Origin: Streptomyces erythrochromogenes
Lineage (GTDB): Bacteria > Actinomycetota > Actinomycetes > Streptomycetales > Streptomycetaceae
Length of the DNA stretch: 64,000 bases
Assembly: GCF_036170895.1 (NCBI RefSeq)
Contig: NZ_CP108036.1
Span: 5,511,501-5,575,500, forward strand
Direction: 5' to 3'
This document shows, piece after piece, positions 20,129 to 28,590 of this stretch. Position numbers and translations under genes: made by a program. The number at the start of each line of letters is the position of its first letter. Position 1 is the first letter of the stretch. Under the pieces are notes generated by a model. The model worked only from the letters and a program-made list of their open reading frames with translations, ran no database searches and had not been told where the DNA came from.

Positions 20129-20875
20129 ATGAGTCTGTTCCGCGACGACGGCATCGTGCTGCGCACCCAGAAGCTGGGTGAGGCGGACCGCATCATCACG
20201 CTGCTGACCCGGGGCCACGGCAGGGTGCGGGCCGTCGCCCGCGGGGTGCGGCGCACGAAGTCCAAGTTCGGCGCCCGGCTGGAACCTTTCTCCCATGCCG
20301 ACGTGCAGTTCTTCGCCCGCGGCAGCGAACTGGTCGGCCGCAGCCTCCCGCTCTGCACCCAGACCGAGATCATCGCCCCGTACGGCAACGGCATCGTCAC
20401 CGACTACGCCCGCTACACCGCCGGCACCGCCATGCTGGAGACCGCCGAGCGGTTCACCGAGAACGAGGGCGAGCCCTCCGTGCAGCAGTACCTGCTGCTG
20501 GTGGGAGCCCTGCGCACGCTCTCGCGCGGCGAACACGAACCCCACCTCATCCTGGACGCCTTCCTGCTGCGCTCGCTCGCCGTCAACGGCTACGCGCCCA
20601 GCTTCGAGGACTGCGCGAAGTGCGGGATCCACGGCCCCAACCGGCACTTCTCCGTCGCTGCGGGCGGGGTCATATGCGGGGACTGCCGGGTGCCCGGCAG
20701 CGTCGTACCCTCGTCGGAGGCCATCGCCCTGCTCAGCGCGCTGCTGACGGGCGACTGGGGGCATGCCGACGCGTGTGAGGCGCGTCACGTGCGGGAGGGC
20801 AGCGGGCTGGTCTCCGCCTATTTGCACTGGCATCTGGAGCGCGGGCTACGCTCCCTGCGATACGTCGAGAAATAG
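20129..20875 (+). CDS. recO: DNA repair protein RecO
   Basis: Recombination mediator that loads RecA with RecR in the RecFOR pathway. 248 residues. The N-terminal OB fold starts [20 protein letters not shown], and the C-terminal helical domain contains a four-Cys zinc site (CAKC ... CGDC, about residues 166-188). No ribosome binding site; GACAAT with a six-base gap indicates leaderless translation. It precedes uppS by 11 bases, a conserved actinobacterial pair. Confidence 0.95.
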   Translation: MSLFRDDGIVLRTQKLGEADRIITLLTRGHGRVRAVARGVRRTKSKFGARLEPFSHADVQFFARGSELVGRSLPLCTQTEIIAPYGNGIVTDYARYTAGTAMLETAERFTENEGEPSVQQYLLLVGALRTLSRGEHEPHLILDAFLLRSLAVNGYAPSFEDCAKCGIHGPNRHFSVAAGGVICGDCRVPGSVVPSSEAIALLSALLTGDWGHADACEARHVREGSGLVSAYLHWHLERGLRSLRYVEK

Positions 20876-20886
20876 GAGCTGGGCAC

Positions 20887-21708
20887 ATGGCACGACGCGG
20901 GATTCTGGGACGCTCTCGCCGGGAGTACAAGGTTCCCGAGCCGCACCCCTCCGGTGCGGTCCCGCCGAAGATCCCCGGCGAGCTGATCCCGAACCACGTC
21001 GCGGTCGTCATGGACGGCAACGGCCGCTGGGCCAAGGAGCGCGGCCTGCCGCGCACCGAGGGGCACAAGGTCGGCGAGGGCGTCGTGCTCGACGTGCTCA
21101 AGGGCTGTCTGGAGATGGGCGTCAAGAACCTCTCCCTGTACGCCTTCTCGACGGAGAACTGGAAGCGCTCGCCCGACGAGGTCCGCTTCCTGATGAACTT
21201 CAACCGCGACGTCATCCGGCGCCGCCGCGACGAGATGAACGAGCTGGGCATCCGCATCCGCTGGGTCGGCCGCATGCCGAAGATGTGGAAGTCGGTCGTC
21301 CAGGAGCTCCAGGTCGCGCAGGAGCAGACCGTCGACAACGACGCCATGACCCTGTACTTCTGCGTGAACTACGGCGGCCGCGCGGAGATCGCCGACGCGG
21401 CGCAGGCCATCGCGCGCGACGTGGCGGCGGGCAGGCTGGACCCGTCGAAGGTCAACGAGAAGACCTTCGCCAAGTACATCTACTACCCGGACATGCCGGA
21501 CGTGGACCTGTTCCTGCGCCCGAGCGGCGAGCAGCGCACGTCCAACTACCTGCTCTGGCAGAGCGCGTACGCCGAGATGGTCTTCCAGGACGTGCTGTGG
21601 CCGGACTTCGACCGGCGCAACCTCTGGGCCGCGTGCCTGGAGTACGCCCAGCGCGACCGCCGCTTCGGCGGCGCCGTCCCCAACCAGCCCGAGGGCTCCA
21701 CGGGCTGA
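20887..21708 (+). CDS. uppS: Isoprenyl transferase (undecaprenyl diphosphate synthase family)
   Basis: cis-Prenyltransferase of 273 residues that makes the polyprenyl diphosphate carrier for cell-wall synthesis. It has the signature [14 protein letters not shown] (about residues 41-54), [12 protein letters not shown], and the C-terminal region V motif [19 protein letters not shown] with [19 protein letters not shown] precedes the ATG. It is co-transcribed with recO. Confidence 0.95.
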   Translation: MARRGILGRSRREYKVPEPHPSGAVPPKIPGELIPNHVAVVMDGNGRWAKERGLPRTEGHKVGEGVVLDVLKGCLEMGVKNLSLYAFSTENWKRSPDEVRFLMNFNRDVIRRRRDEMNELGIRIRWVGRMPKMWKSVVQELQVAQEQTVDNDAMTLYFCVNYGGRAEIADAAQAIARDVAAGRLDPSKVNEKTFAKYIYYPDMPDVDLFLRPSGEQRTSNYLLWQSAYAEMVFQDVLWPDFDRRNLWAACLEYAQRDRRFGGAVPNQPEGSTG

Positions 21709-21821
21709 CCCCGGCGTCAGGGGGTGTCCTGCACCCCCCAGTGCTGTGACCGGAGAGGTTCACCGGGTCACGACGCCCGGCACGGCAAACCTTCCCGGCC
21801 ACAGCACTAGGCTCTGCCCCC

Positions 21822-22358
21822 ATGAACACGACAGGTGGGGCGGAGCCGGCCGTCGGCGCGGAGATCGAGGCGTACTACAGCCCCCGGCCCGGTGATGCCC
21901 GCGAGGCCTTGCGGTGGTACGCCCGCAGGACGGCGAAGGGCCGCATGTGGATGCTGATGTGGCTGGGGCTGCCCCTGGTGCCCGTCGTGATGGGGTCGGT
22001 CCAGGGCATGGCGGCCGAGCAGCTGCTGCTGCTGGCCGTTCTGGGCCCGTTCGTCGGCTGCTACGGGGCGTACCTGAGCCTGGACCGGCAGGCGCACCGG
22101 AGGTATGAGTGGGCGGCCCGGCACCGTGAGTACCGCTGCACGCACTCCGAGGCGGGAGTGGTCACCCGGATGCCCGACGGGACCGCGTCCCAGATCCTGT
22201 GGAGCCAGTGCGCGGGCTTCGGCGAGAGCCGCAACCTGATCCTGCTGCTGACGAAGGAGGACGGCACGCTGCTGTGGCTGCCCAAGCGCGCCGCCCTGAC
22301 CGACCAGGAGCTGGACCGGATCCGTGAGCTCCTGGAGCGGAAGCTGCGAAGGCTCTAG
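21822..22358 (+). CDS. YcxB-like membrane protein
   Basis: 178 residues. Two adjacent transmembrane helices (about 47-85: MLMWLGLPLVPVVMG and LLLLAVLGPFVGCYGAYL) are followed by a soluble YcxB-like domain (about 100-175) with TPDGTASQILWSQCAGFGES-type strands. Function unknown. TAGGCT (21808-21813) eight bases before ATG suggests a leaderless start. Its end overlaps the 3' end of the convergent zur gene by four bases. Confidence 0.72.
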   Translation: MNTTGGAEPAVGAEIEAYYSPRPGDAREALRWYARRTAKGRMWMLMWLGLPLVPVVMGSVQGMAAEQLLLLAVLGPFVGCYGAYLSLDRQAHRRYEWAARHREYRCTHSEAGVVTRMPDGTASQILWSQCAGFGESRNLILLLTKEDGTLLWLPKRAALTDQELDRIRELLERKLRRL

Positions 22359-22783
22359 ACGGCGGCGGCGCAGTCGGCGCAGGTGCCGAAGATCTCCACC
22401 GTGTGGGCGACGTTCACGTAGCCGTGTTCCGCGGCGATGGACTCGGCCCACTTCTCCACGGCCGGGCCCTCCACCTCGACGGCCTTGCCGCACTTGCGGC
22501 AGACCAGGTGGTGGTGGTGATCGCCGGTGGAGCAGCGGCGGTAGACGGACTCGCCGTCGCTGGTGCGCAGGACGTCGACCTCGCCCGCGTCCGCCAGGGA
22601 CTGCAGGGTGCGGTAGACGGTGGTCAGGCCCACGGAGTCGCCACGGTGCTTGAGCATGTCGTGGAGTTCCTGGGCGCTGCGGAACTCGTCCACCTCGTCC
22701 AGCGCCGCCGCCACTGCGGCCCGCTGGCGGGTGGATCGTCCTCGTACTGGCGCGGTATTCATCTCGCCAGGCGCAGTCGCCAC
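22355..22783 (-). CDS. zur: Zinc uptake regulator Zur (Fur family)
   Basis: 142-residue Fur-family repressor. Winged-helix DNA-binding half RSAQELHDMLKHRGDSVGLTTVYRTLQSLAD, regulatory zinc residues in the HHHH stretch of STGDHHHHLVCRKCG, and a structural zinc site of two CxxC pairs (CRKC, CADC). GTG 22783 is selected: AGGAGGA is placed five to six bases upstream. Residue 8 of this form is the ATG of a shorter alternative. It lies just upstream of znuB and shares the cluster with its expected targets. Confidence 0.92.
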   Translation of the reverse strand: MATAPGEMNTAPVRGRSTRQRAAVAAALDEVDEFRSAQELHDMLKHRGDSVGLTTVYRTLQSLADAGEVDVLRTSDGESVYRRCSTGDHHHHLVCRKCGKAVEVEGPAVEKWAESIAAEHGYVNVAHTVEIFGTCADCAAAV

Positions 22784-22825
22784 CGGTTCCTCCTCGTATA
22801 GGCCTGCGGCCATTGTGCCAGCCCG

Positions 22826-23689
22826 CTAGACCTTCACATCGTCGCGCGTGCAGACCTCTTCGGCCGCCAGCGCGGCCCTGGCCCGCCGGCGGGCCAGGGG
22901 AGCCGAGAGGGCGGTCAGCGCGATGAAGACGCCGATCGCGAGCAGCACGATCGTCGCGCCCGAGGGCACGTTGATGTAGTAGGTGGCAGCCGTGCCGGTC
23001 AGGGAGACGGTCACACTGATGGCCATGGCCAGGCCCAGCGTGGTGGCGAAGCTGCGGGTGAGCCGCTGGGCGGCGGCGACCGGGATCACCAGCATCGCGC
23101 TGACCAGCAGCAGGCCGACGATGCGCATGGCGACGGTGACGGTGACCGCGGCGGTGACCGCGATCAGCAGGTTCAGGGCGCGCACGGGCAGTCCGGTGAC
23201 CCGGGCGAACTCCTCGTCCTGGCAGACGGCGAAGAGCTGCCTGCGCAGGCCGATGGCGACGGCGAGGACGAAGGCGGCGAGGATCGCCATCGCGGTCACG
23301 TCCTCGGCGGCGACCGTGGTGATCGAGCCGAACATGGAGCCCAGGAGGCTGGCCGTCTGCCCGCCGCCCAGGTTGATGATCATGACACCGCCGGCGAGGC
23401 CGCCGTAGAAGAGCATGGCGAGGGCGACGTCCCCGCTGGTCCTGCCGCGGGCGCGGATCAGCTCCATGCCGACGGCGCCGACGACGGCGACGAGGGTGGC
23501 CATCCAGACCGGGCTGGTCTGGAGCACGAAGCCGAGGGCGACACCGGTCATGGCGACGTGGCCGAGGCCGTCGCCCATGAGCGCCTGGCGGCGCTGGACG
23601 AGGTACGTGCCGATGGCGGGGGCCGTGATGCCGACCAGGGCGGCCGCGATCAGCGCTCGCTGCATGAAGGCGTAATCGAGGATGTCCAT
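22826..23689 (-). CDS. znuB: Zinc ABC transporter permease
   Basis: 287-residue ABC-3 family permease with about seven or eight membrane helices. Conserved features are LVQRRQALMGDGLGHVAMTG near the N-terminus and the GLPVRALNLLIAVTAAVTVTVAMRIVG coupling region. The start ATG overlaps the znuC stop (ATGA), so it is translated with the ATPase. The operon context with ZnuA and Zur supports zinc as substrate. Confidence 0.92.
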   Translation of the reverse strand: MDILDYAFMQRALIAAALVGITAPAIGTYLVQRRQALMGDGLGHVAMTGVALGFVLQTSPVWMATLVAVVGAVGMELIRARGRTSGDVALAMLFYGGLAGGVMIINLGGGQTASLLGSMFGSITTVAAEDVTAMAILAAFVLAVAIGLRRQLFAVCQDEEFARVTGLPVRALNLLIAVTAAVTVTVAMRIVGLLLVSAMLVIPVAAAQRLTRSFATTLGLAMAISVTVSLTGTAATYYINVPSGATIVLLAIGVFIALTALSAPLARRRARAALAAEEVCTRDDVKV

Positions 23690-24507
23690 CAGCTCAGCAG
23701 TCCCGTCCGCAGGGGCTCGGCGTCGTGCGCCGCGTGGGGGTGTACGTGGTCGTGGCCGGGCAGGGCGTGCTGGCCGACGGCCTCCGGGGGCGGGCCGTCG
23801 TGGACGACGCAGCCGTCGCGCAGGACGACGGCGCGGTCGATCAGGGGCTCCAGCGGGCCCAGCTCGTGCAGGACGAGCAGGACGGTGGAGCCGGCCGCGA
23901 CCTGCGCGCGCAGGGCGTTCGCCAGGACCTCCTGGTTGGCGAGGTCCACGCCCGCCATCGGCTCGTCCATGATCAGCAGTTCGGGTTCCACGGCGAGCGC
24001 CCGGGCTATGAGGACGCGCTGGTGCTGGCCGCCGGAGAGGGCGTCCACCGAGACGTCGGCGTGCGCGTCCATGCCGACCAGGGCCAGGGCGTGCTCGATG
24101 GCGGCCTTGTCGGCCTTGCGCAGCAGCCCGAAGCGGGTGCGGGCGAGCCGGCCGGAGGAGACGACCTCGCGGACGGTGGCCGGGACGCCGCCGGCCGCGG
24201 TGGTGCGCTGCGGGACGTAGCCGATGCGTGACCAGTCGCGGAAGCGCTTGAAGTCCGTGCCGAAGAGGCTGAGGGAGCCGTCGGTCAGCGGGACCTGGCC
24301 GACCACGGCGCGGACGGCCGTGGACTTGCCGGAGCCGTTGGCGCCGAGCAGGGCGACGACCTCCCCGCGGTGGACGGTGAGGTCGATTCCGCGCAGCACG
24401 GGGCGCGAGCCGAGCGAGGCCTTGGCCCCGCGCAGGGATATGACGGGCCGGTCGTCGGCCGGTCGGGGCGGTGACTGCATGGCTCGCGCCTCCGTTGCTG
24501 CTGTCAT
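23689..24507 (-). CDS. znuC: Zinc ABC transporter ATP-binding protein
   Basis: 272-residue ABC ATPase with Walker A GANGSGKS, Q-loop YVPQR, signature LSGGQHQR, Walker B LLIMDEP and switch His in VLHELG. ATG 24507 overlaps the znuA stop; GTG 24510 is an alternative with poorer spacing to GGAG. The C-terminus carries a His-rich tail (QHALPGHDHVHPHAAHD), which fits metal handling. Confidence 0.93.
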   Translation of the reverse strand: MTAATEARAMQSPPRPADDRPVISLRGAKASLGSRPVLRGIDLTVHRGEVVALLGANGSGKSTAVRAVVGQVPLTDGSLSLFGTDFKRFRDWSRIGYVPQRTTAAGGVPATVREVVSSGRLARTRFGLLRKADKAAIEHALALVGMDAHADVSVDALSGGQHQRVLIARALAVEPELLIMDEPMAGVDLANQEVLANALRAQVAAGSTVLLVLHELGPLEPLIDRAVVLRDGCVVHDGPPPEAVGQHALPGHDHVHPHAAHDAEPLRTGLLS

Positions 24508-25505
24508 CACTTGGCTCCGAGTGCCTTCTGGAGGTTCTTCAGGTTGGACCGCATGACCTCGAAGTAGTCGGTGCCCTGGGACTTGTCGGTGATGCCCTCG
24601 AGCGGGTCGAGGACGTCGGTCTTCAGGCCGGTGTCCGTCGCGAGGGTCTTGGCCGTCTTGTCGCTGGCCAGCGTCTCGAAGAACACGGTGGTGACATTGT
24701 CCTTCTTCGCGACCGCCTGAAGATCCTTCATGCGGGCCGGGCTCGGCTCGGACTCGGGGTCGACGCCGGCGATGCCCTCCTGGTCGAGGCCGTAGCGCTC
24801 GGCGAGGTGGCCGAAGGCGGAGTGGGTGGTGATGAAGGTCCTGGAGGCCGTGTTCTTCAGGCCGTCCTTGAACTCGGTGTCCAACGCGCCCAGCTTGCCG
24901 ACCAGTTCGTCGGTGTTCTTCTTGTAGTCCGCCGCGTGGTCGGGGTCGGCCTTCTCCAGGGCCGCACCGACGCCCTTGGCGATCTCCGCGTACTTGACCG
25001 GGTCGAGCCAGACGTGCGGGTCGGTGCCGCCGCCGTGGTCGTGGCCGTCGTGCTCACCGGCGTGCTCCCCCGAGTGCTCGTCGCCCTCCTGGTGCGCGTG
25101 GCCCTCCTCGCCGTGGCCCGGCTCGGCGCCGTGGGCCTCCAGCTCGGTCAGGGTGGCGGCGTCGACGACGTTCTTCACGCCGGACTGGGCGACGGCCTTG
25201 TCGACGGCGGGCTGCAGGTTCTTGAGGTAGAGGACCACGTCGGCCTCGCCGAGCTGCGCGGTCTGCTTGGGAGTGATCTCCAGGTCGTGCGGCTCGACGC
25301 CGGGCTTGGTCAGGCCGTCGACCTTCACGTGCTCCTTGCCGATCTGCTCGGCGACGAACTGGAGCGGGTAGAACGACGCCGTCACGCCGAGCTTGCCGTC
25401 CTTGCTGCCGACCGCACCTGCTCCGGAGCAGGCGGTCAGGGCCGTGGCGCCGAGGGCGACGGCGCCGGCAAGGGCGGCGGTGGGTATGAGGCGTCGTACG
25501 TTCAT
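24507..25505 (-). CDS. znuA: Zinc-binding lipoprotein
   Basis: 332-residue cluster A-I solute-binding protein. Lipoprotein signal with lipobox LTAC (Cys about 26). Zinc ligands are in VEPHDLE, DPHVWLDP, THSAFGHLAE and an acidic residue near the C-terminus. A long His/Glu/Asp-rich loop (about 120-155) is typical of zinc rather than manganese binders. The start at ATG 25505 is used because the promoter elements sit directly upstream (GAAAAT with a seven-base gap). Expression is probably repressed by Zur through two boxes. Confidence 0.93.
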   Translation of the reverse strand: MNVRRLIPTAALAGAVALGATALTACSGAGAVGSKDGKLGVTASFYPLQFVAEQIGKEHVKVDGLTKPGVEPHDLEITPKQTAQLGEADVVLYLKNLQPAVDKAVAQSGVKNVVDAATLTELEAHGAEPGHGEEGHAHQEGDEHSGEHAGEHDGHDHGGGTDPHVWLDPVKYAEIAKGVGAALEKADPDHAADYKKNTDELVGKLGALDTEFKDGLKNTASRTFITTHSAFGHLAERYGLDQEGIAGVDPESEPSPARMKDLQAVAKKDNVTTVFFETLASDKTAKTLATDTGLKTDVLDPLEGITDKSQGTDYFEVMRSNLKNLQKALGAK

Positions 25506-25519
25506 GACATCCATTTTCA
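25505..25519. promoter_or_regulatory. Zur box 1
   Basis: TGACATCCATTTTCA; on the minus strand TGAAAATGGATGTCA, a 7-1-7 inverted repeat matching the Streptomyces Zur consensus TGAAAATGATTTTCA at 12 of 15 positions (consensus from memory). It covers the -10 (GAAAAT, 25518-25513) and touches the znuA start codon. Confidence 0.75.
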
Positions 25520-25526
25520 TCAAAGA

Positions 25527-25541
25527 TGGAAACGATTGTCA
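25527..25541. promoter_or_regulatory. Zur box 2
   Basis: TGGAAACGATTGTCA, a second 7-1-7 Zur-like site whose centre is 22 bases from box 1. It overlaps the consensus -35 TTGACA (minus strand, 25542-25537), which is separated from the -10 by 18 bases. Confidence 0.7.
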
Positions 25542-25590
25542 AAAACCCAGGTGGGAGGGACGGGCGGCCGGGCGTGGAAGGGGAACCGAT

Positions 25591-25621
25591 TTGAAAGGGG
25601 GGGTGCGGGCGCCGGTAACCT
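25591..25621 (+). promoter_or_regulatory. Candidate glyS promoter
   Basis: TTGAAA (25591-25596) and TAACCT (25616-25621) with a 19-base spacer, 39 bases upstream of the glyS GTG. Confidence 0.4.
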
Positions 25622-25660
25622 AAAGACTTCGCCGTTCGTCCTCGTAATGAAGAGAGCACC

Positions 25661-27043
25661 GTGGCCGCCGACAAGATCGACACCATCGTCAGCCTGAGCA
25701 AGCGCCGTGGCTTCGTTTTCCCGTGCAGTGAGATCTACGGCGGCTCCAAGGCCGCCTGGGATTACGGTCCGCTGGGTGTCGAGCTCAAGGAGAACATCAA
25801 GCGCCAGTGGTGGAAGGCGATGGTCACCGGGCGTGAGGACGTCGTCGGTCTCGACTCGTCCGTGATCCTGGCCCCCGAGGTCTGGGTGGCCTCCGGCCAC
25901 GTCGCCACTTTCTCGGACCCGCTGACCGAGTGCACCTCCTGCCACAAGCGCCACCGCGCCGACCACCTCGAGGAGGCGTACGAGGCCAAGCACGGCCGTC
26001 TCCCCGCGAACGGCCTGGCCGACATCAACTGCCCCAACTGCGGTGTGAAGGGCCAGTTCACCGAGCCCAAGCAGTTCTCCGGCATGCTGGAGACCCACCT
26101 CGGCCCGACCCAGGACACCGGCTCCAAGGCGTACCTGCGCCCCGAGACCGCCCAGGGCATCTTCACGCAGTTCGCCCAGGTCCAGGTCACCTCGCGCAAG
26201 AAGCCGCCCTTCGGCATCGCGCAGATGGGCAAGTCCTTCCGCAACGAGATCACGCCGGGCAACTTCATCTTCCGCACCCGCGAGTTCGAGCAGATGGAGA
26301 TGGAGTTCTTCGTCAAGCCGGGCGAGGACGAGCAGTGGCAGGAGTACTGGATGCAGGAGCGGTGGAACTGGTACCGCGACCTCGGCATCCGCGAGGAGAA
26401 CATCCGCTGGTACGAGCACCCGAAGGAGAAGCTGTCCCACTACTCGAAGCGCACCGCCGACATCGAGTACCGCTTCAACTTCGGCGGCAGTGAGTTCTCC
26501 GAGCTCGAGGGCGTCGCCAACCGCACCGACTACGACCTCAAGGCGCACTCCGCGGCCTCCGGCCAGGACCTCCGCTTCTTCGACCAGGAGGCCGGCGAGC
26601 ACTACACCCCGTACGTCATCGAGCCGGCGGCCGGTGTCAACCGCGCCATGCTCGCCTTCATGCTCGACGCGTACAACGAGGACGAGGCCCCCAACGCCAA
26701 GGGCGTCATGGAGAAGCGCACCGTGATGCGCCTCGACCCGCGCCTGGCCCCGATCAAGGTCGCCGTCCTGCCGCTGTCCCGCAACGCGCAGCTGTCGCCG
26801 AAGGCCAAGGGCCTCGCCGCCGACCTGCGCAAGTTCTGGAACATCGAGTTCGACGACGCGGGCGCCATCGGCCGCCGCTACCGCCGCCAGGACGAGATCG
26901 GCACCCCGTTCTGCGTCACCGTCGACTTCGACACCCTGGACGACAACGCGGTGACCGTGCGCGAGCGCGACACCATGAAGCAGGAGCGCGTCTCCCTGGA
27001 CCAGATCCAGACCTACCTCGGCAGCCGCCTGCTCGGCTGCTGA
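25661..27043 (+). CDS. glyS: Glycyl-tRNA synthetase (alpha2 type)
   Basis: 460-residue class II synthetase that charges tRNA-Gly. Opens [26 protein letters not shown] (residues about 14-39), has class II motif 2 in [23 protein letters not shown], motif 3 [12 protein letters not shown], and a C-terminal anticodon-binding domain. The insert with CTSCHKRH and CPNCG could bind zinc. GTG start, as in homologues. Single gene ending at a very strong hairpin. Confidence 0.96.
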   Translation: MAADKIDTIVSLSKRRGFVFPCSEIYGGSKAAWDYGPLGVELKENIKRQWWKAMVTGREDVVGLDSSVILAPEVWVASGHVATFSDPLTECTSCHKRHRADHLEEAYEAKHGRLPANGLADINCPNCGVKGQFTEPKQFSGMLETHLGPTQDTGSKAYLRPETAQGIFTQFAQVQVTSRKKPPFGIAQMGKSFRNEITPGNFIFRTREFEQMEMEFFVKPGEDEQWQEYWMQERWNWYRDLGIREENIRWYEHPKEKLSHYSKRTADIEYRFNFGGSEFSELEGVANRTDYDLKAHSAASGQDLRFFDQEAGEHYTPYVIEPAAGVNRAMLAFMLDAYNEDEAPNAKGVMEKRTVMRLDPRLAPIKVAVLPLSRNAQLSPKAKGLAADLRKFWNIEFDDAGAIGRRYRRQDEIGTPFCVTVDFDTLDDNAVTVRERDTMKQERVSLDQIQTYLGSRLLGC

Positions 27044-27054
27044 CGAGCGCCGCA

Positions 27055-27109
27055 GACGACGACCGGTGGCCCGGTGCGCAACGTGCGCACCGGGCCACCG
27101 GTCGTCGTC
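27055..27109. terminator. Bidirectional terminator, 26-bp perfect stem
   Basis: Bases 27055-27080 are fully complementary to 27084-27109, with only a three-base loop (ACG). The arms begin GACGACGACCGG and include GGCCCGGTGCGCA. It separates convergent glyS and the VC0807-type gene and probably terminates both. Confidence 0.92.
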
Positions 27110-27122
27110 CCGCCGGCCGCGG

Positions 27123-27842
27123 TCAGGCTGCCGAGGCCCCGGCATCGGCTTCGGCCGCCGCCTCGGCGGCCCGCCTCTCGCCCTCGGCCTGCGAGCGCTT
27201 GCCGTACATCGCGGTCCACACGCCCAGGCAGCCCAGAACCGTGTAGATCATGACCGGGCTGACCACGACCATCGTGTCGGTGTCCACGACGAAGGCCAGG
27301 GCGATCCGCACCCCCGCCTCGACGAGGTAGGCGACGCCCCAGACGGTGGTCATCACGGTCATCGTCCGGCGGAAGCCCTCGTACTGCCACAGTCCGTTCC
27401 ACCAGGCCGTGCTCGCGGGAGTGCCGTCGGTGGCGAACTTGCGTCCGAAGTAGAACATCAGCGGCCGGGGCGCGAGCAGGGTGGCCAGGCAGAGCAGGCC
27501 GAACAGCCCGGTGACACCGGAGTCCTTGATCAGCAGGGCGCGGGCCGAGTGCGCGCCGATCAGCGAGACCACCGCCGTGATCACCAGGAAGACCAGGGTG
27601 ACGACGGCGAACTCGTCGAGCTTGCGGCGCCAGGCCAGGTTGACCGCGCTGTCGAGCACGGGCCACACGCTGCTGAGCAGGAGCGCCGCGAACTCGCTCC
27701 AGCCGTGGTCGCGCAGCTGGTGGTACGTGATGATCGGCGCGACCACGTTGAGCCCGATGGTCAGGATCCAGCCGAGGGCGGCAGCGCCGCCCTTGCGTGC
27801 CGGAGGCGCGGGTCGTTCTGTCTGAGCTTCTGGTGCGGTCAT
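27123..27842 (-). CDS. VC0807-type multipass membrane protein
   Basis: 239 residues with about six to seven membrane helices beginning LGWILTIGLNVVAPIITYHQL and a charged Ala/Glu C-terminal tail. It matches the VC0807 family of uncharacterised inner-membrane proteins common in actinobacteria. ATG 27842 follows GGGGGAACC; upstream in-frame sequence is Pro/His-rich and not convincing. Function unknown. Confidence 0.75.
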   Translation of the reverse strand: MTAPEAQTERPAPPARKGGAAALGWILTIGLNVVAPIITYHQLRDHGWSEFAALLLSSVWPVLDSAVNLAWRRKLDEFAVVTLVFLVITAVVSLIGAHSARALLIKDSGVTGLFGLLCLATLLAPRPLMFYFGRKFATDGTPASTAWWNGLWQYEGFRRTMTVMTTVWGVAYLVEAGVRIALAFVVDTDTMVVVSPVMIYTVLGCLGVWTAMYGKRSQAEGERRAAEAAAEADAGASAA

Positions 27843-27975
27843 GGTTCCCCCGTGACGTGCCTGATGAGGCGGTGGGGGAACCGTATGAATCTTGGCTGTG
27901 CACGGACAAGCAGGGCGCACCCAAAATGATCACAAAGCCGTGCCGGGCGGCCTGTTCGGGAGGATCCGGCGTGCG

Positions 27976-28569
27976 TCAGGCGCGCAGGCCCCGGATCACC
28001 AGAGCGGTGACCGCCTCGAACTCCGCGGCGATGGTCGGGGAGAACCACTCCGCCGCGTACTGCGGGTCGTGGAAGCGGCCGGTGGCGTCGAAGACCGCAC
28101 GGGCCGCGGCCGGTACGTCGGGTGCCGCGAGCGAACCGTCGGCGACTCCCTGGGCGATGATCCGGCCCAACTGGTCGATCAGCTCGGTCAGATGCTGCTC
28201 CACCGTCCCGCTGTTCTCGGCGAGGAGCACCGTGTACGTCGCGAACAGCTCCGGATCGTCGCCGGCCTTGTGGCGCTTGGCCTCGAACAGCGCCTCCAGC
28301 CAGGCCTCCAGCTTGGAGGGCGCGCTCCCGGCGGGAGCCGAGGTGATCTGCTCCAGCATGACGACGCTCTTGGCGAGCCAGCGGTCGGTGACGGCCTCGC
28401 GCAGCGCGGCCTTCGAGGGGAAGTGCCGGTAGACGCTGCCGTGGCTGACGCCCAGGGCGCGCGCCACGTCCACCACGGTCGCCTTGGTGGGGCCGAAGCG
28501 GCGCAGCACTTCCTCGGTGGTCTCGAGGATGCGGTCGGGGGTGAGGGGCTCGGAGGCAGCGGGTGGCAT
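27976..28569 (-). CDS. TetR/AcrR family regulator
   Basis: 197 residues. The N-terminal TetR helix-turn-helix (about 10-57) has ILETTEEVLRRFGPTKATVVDVARALGVSHGSVYRHFPSKAALREAV. The C-terminal ligand domain is of the SbtR-like kind (ATGRFHDPQYAAEWF). TACGGT seven bases before ATG 28569 suggests a leaderless transcript. It lies 21 bases downstream of the aldo-keto reductase stop on the same strand and is the natural candidate to bind the palindrome upstream of that gene. Confidence 0.87.
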   Translation of the reverse strand: MPPAASEPLTPDRILETTEEVLRRFGPTKATVVDVARALGVSHGSVYRHFPSKAALREAVTDRWLAKSVVMLEQITSAPAGSAPSKLEAWLEALFEAKRHKAGDDPELFATYTVLLAENSGTVEQHLTELIDQLGRIIAQGVADGSLAAPDVPAAARAVFDATGRFHDPQYAAEWFSPTIAAEFEAVTALVIRGLRA

Positions 28570-28590
28570 GGGTACGACCGTACCGCCAGC

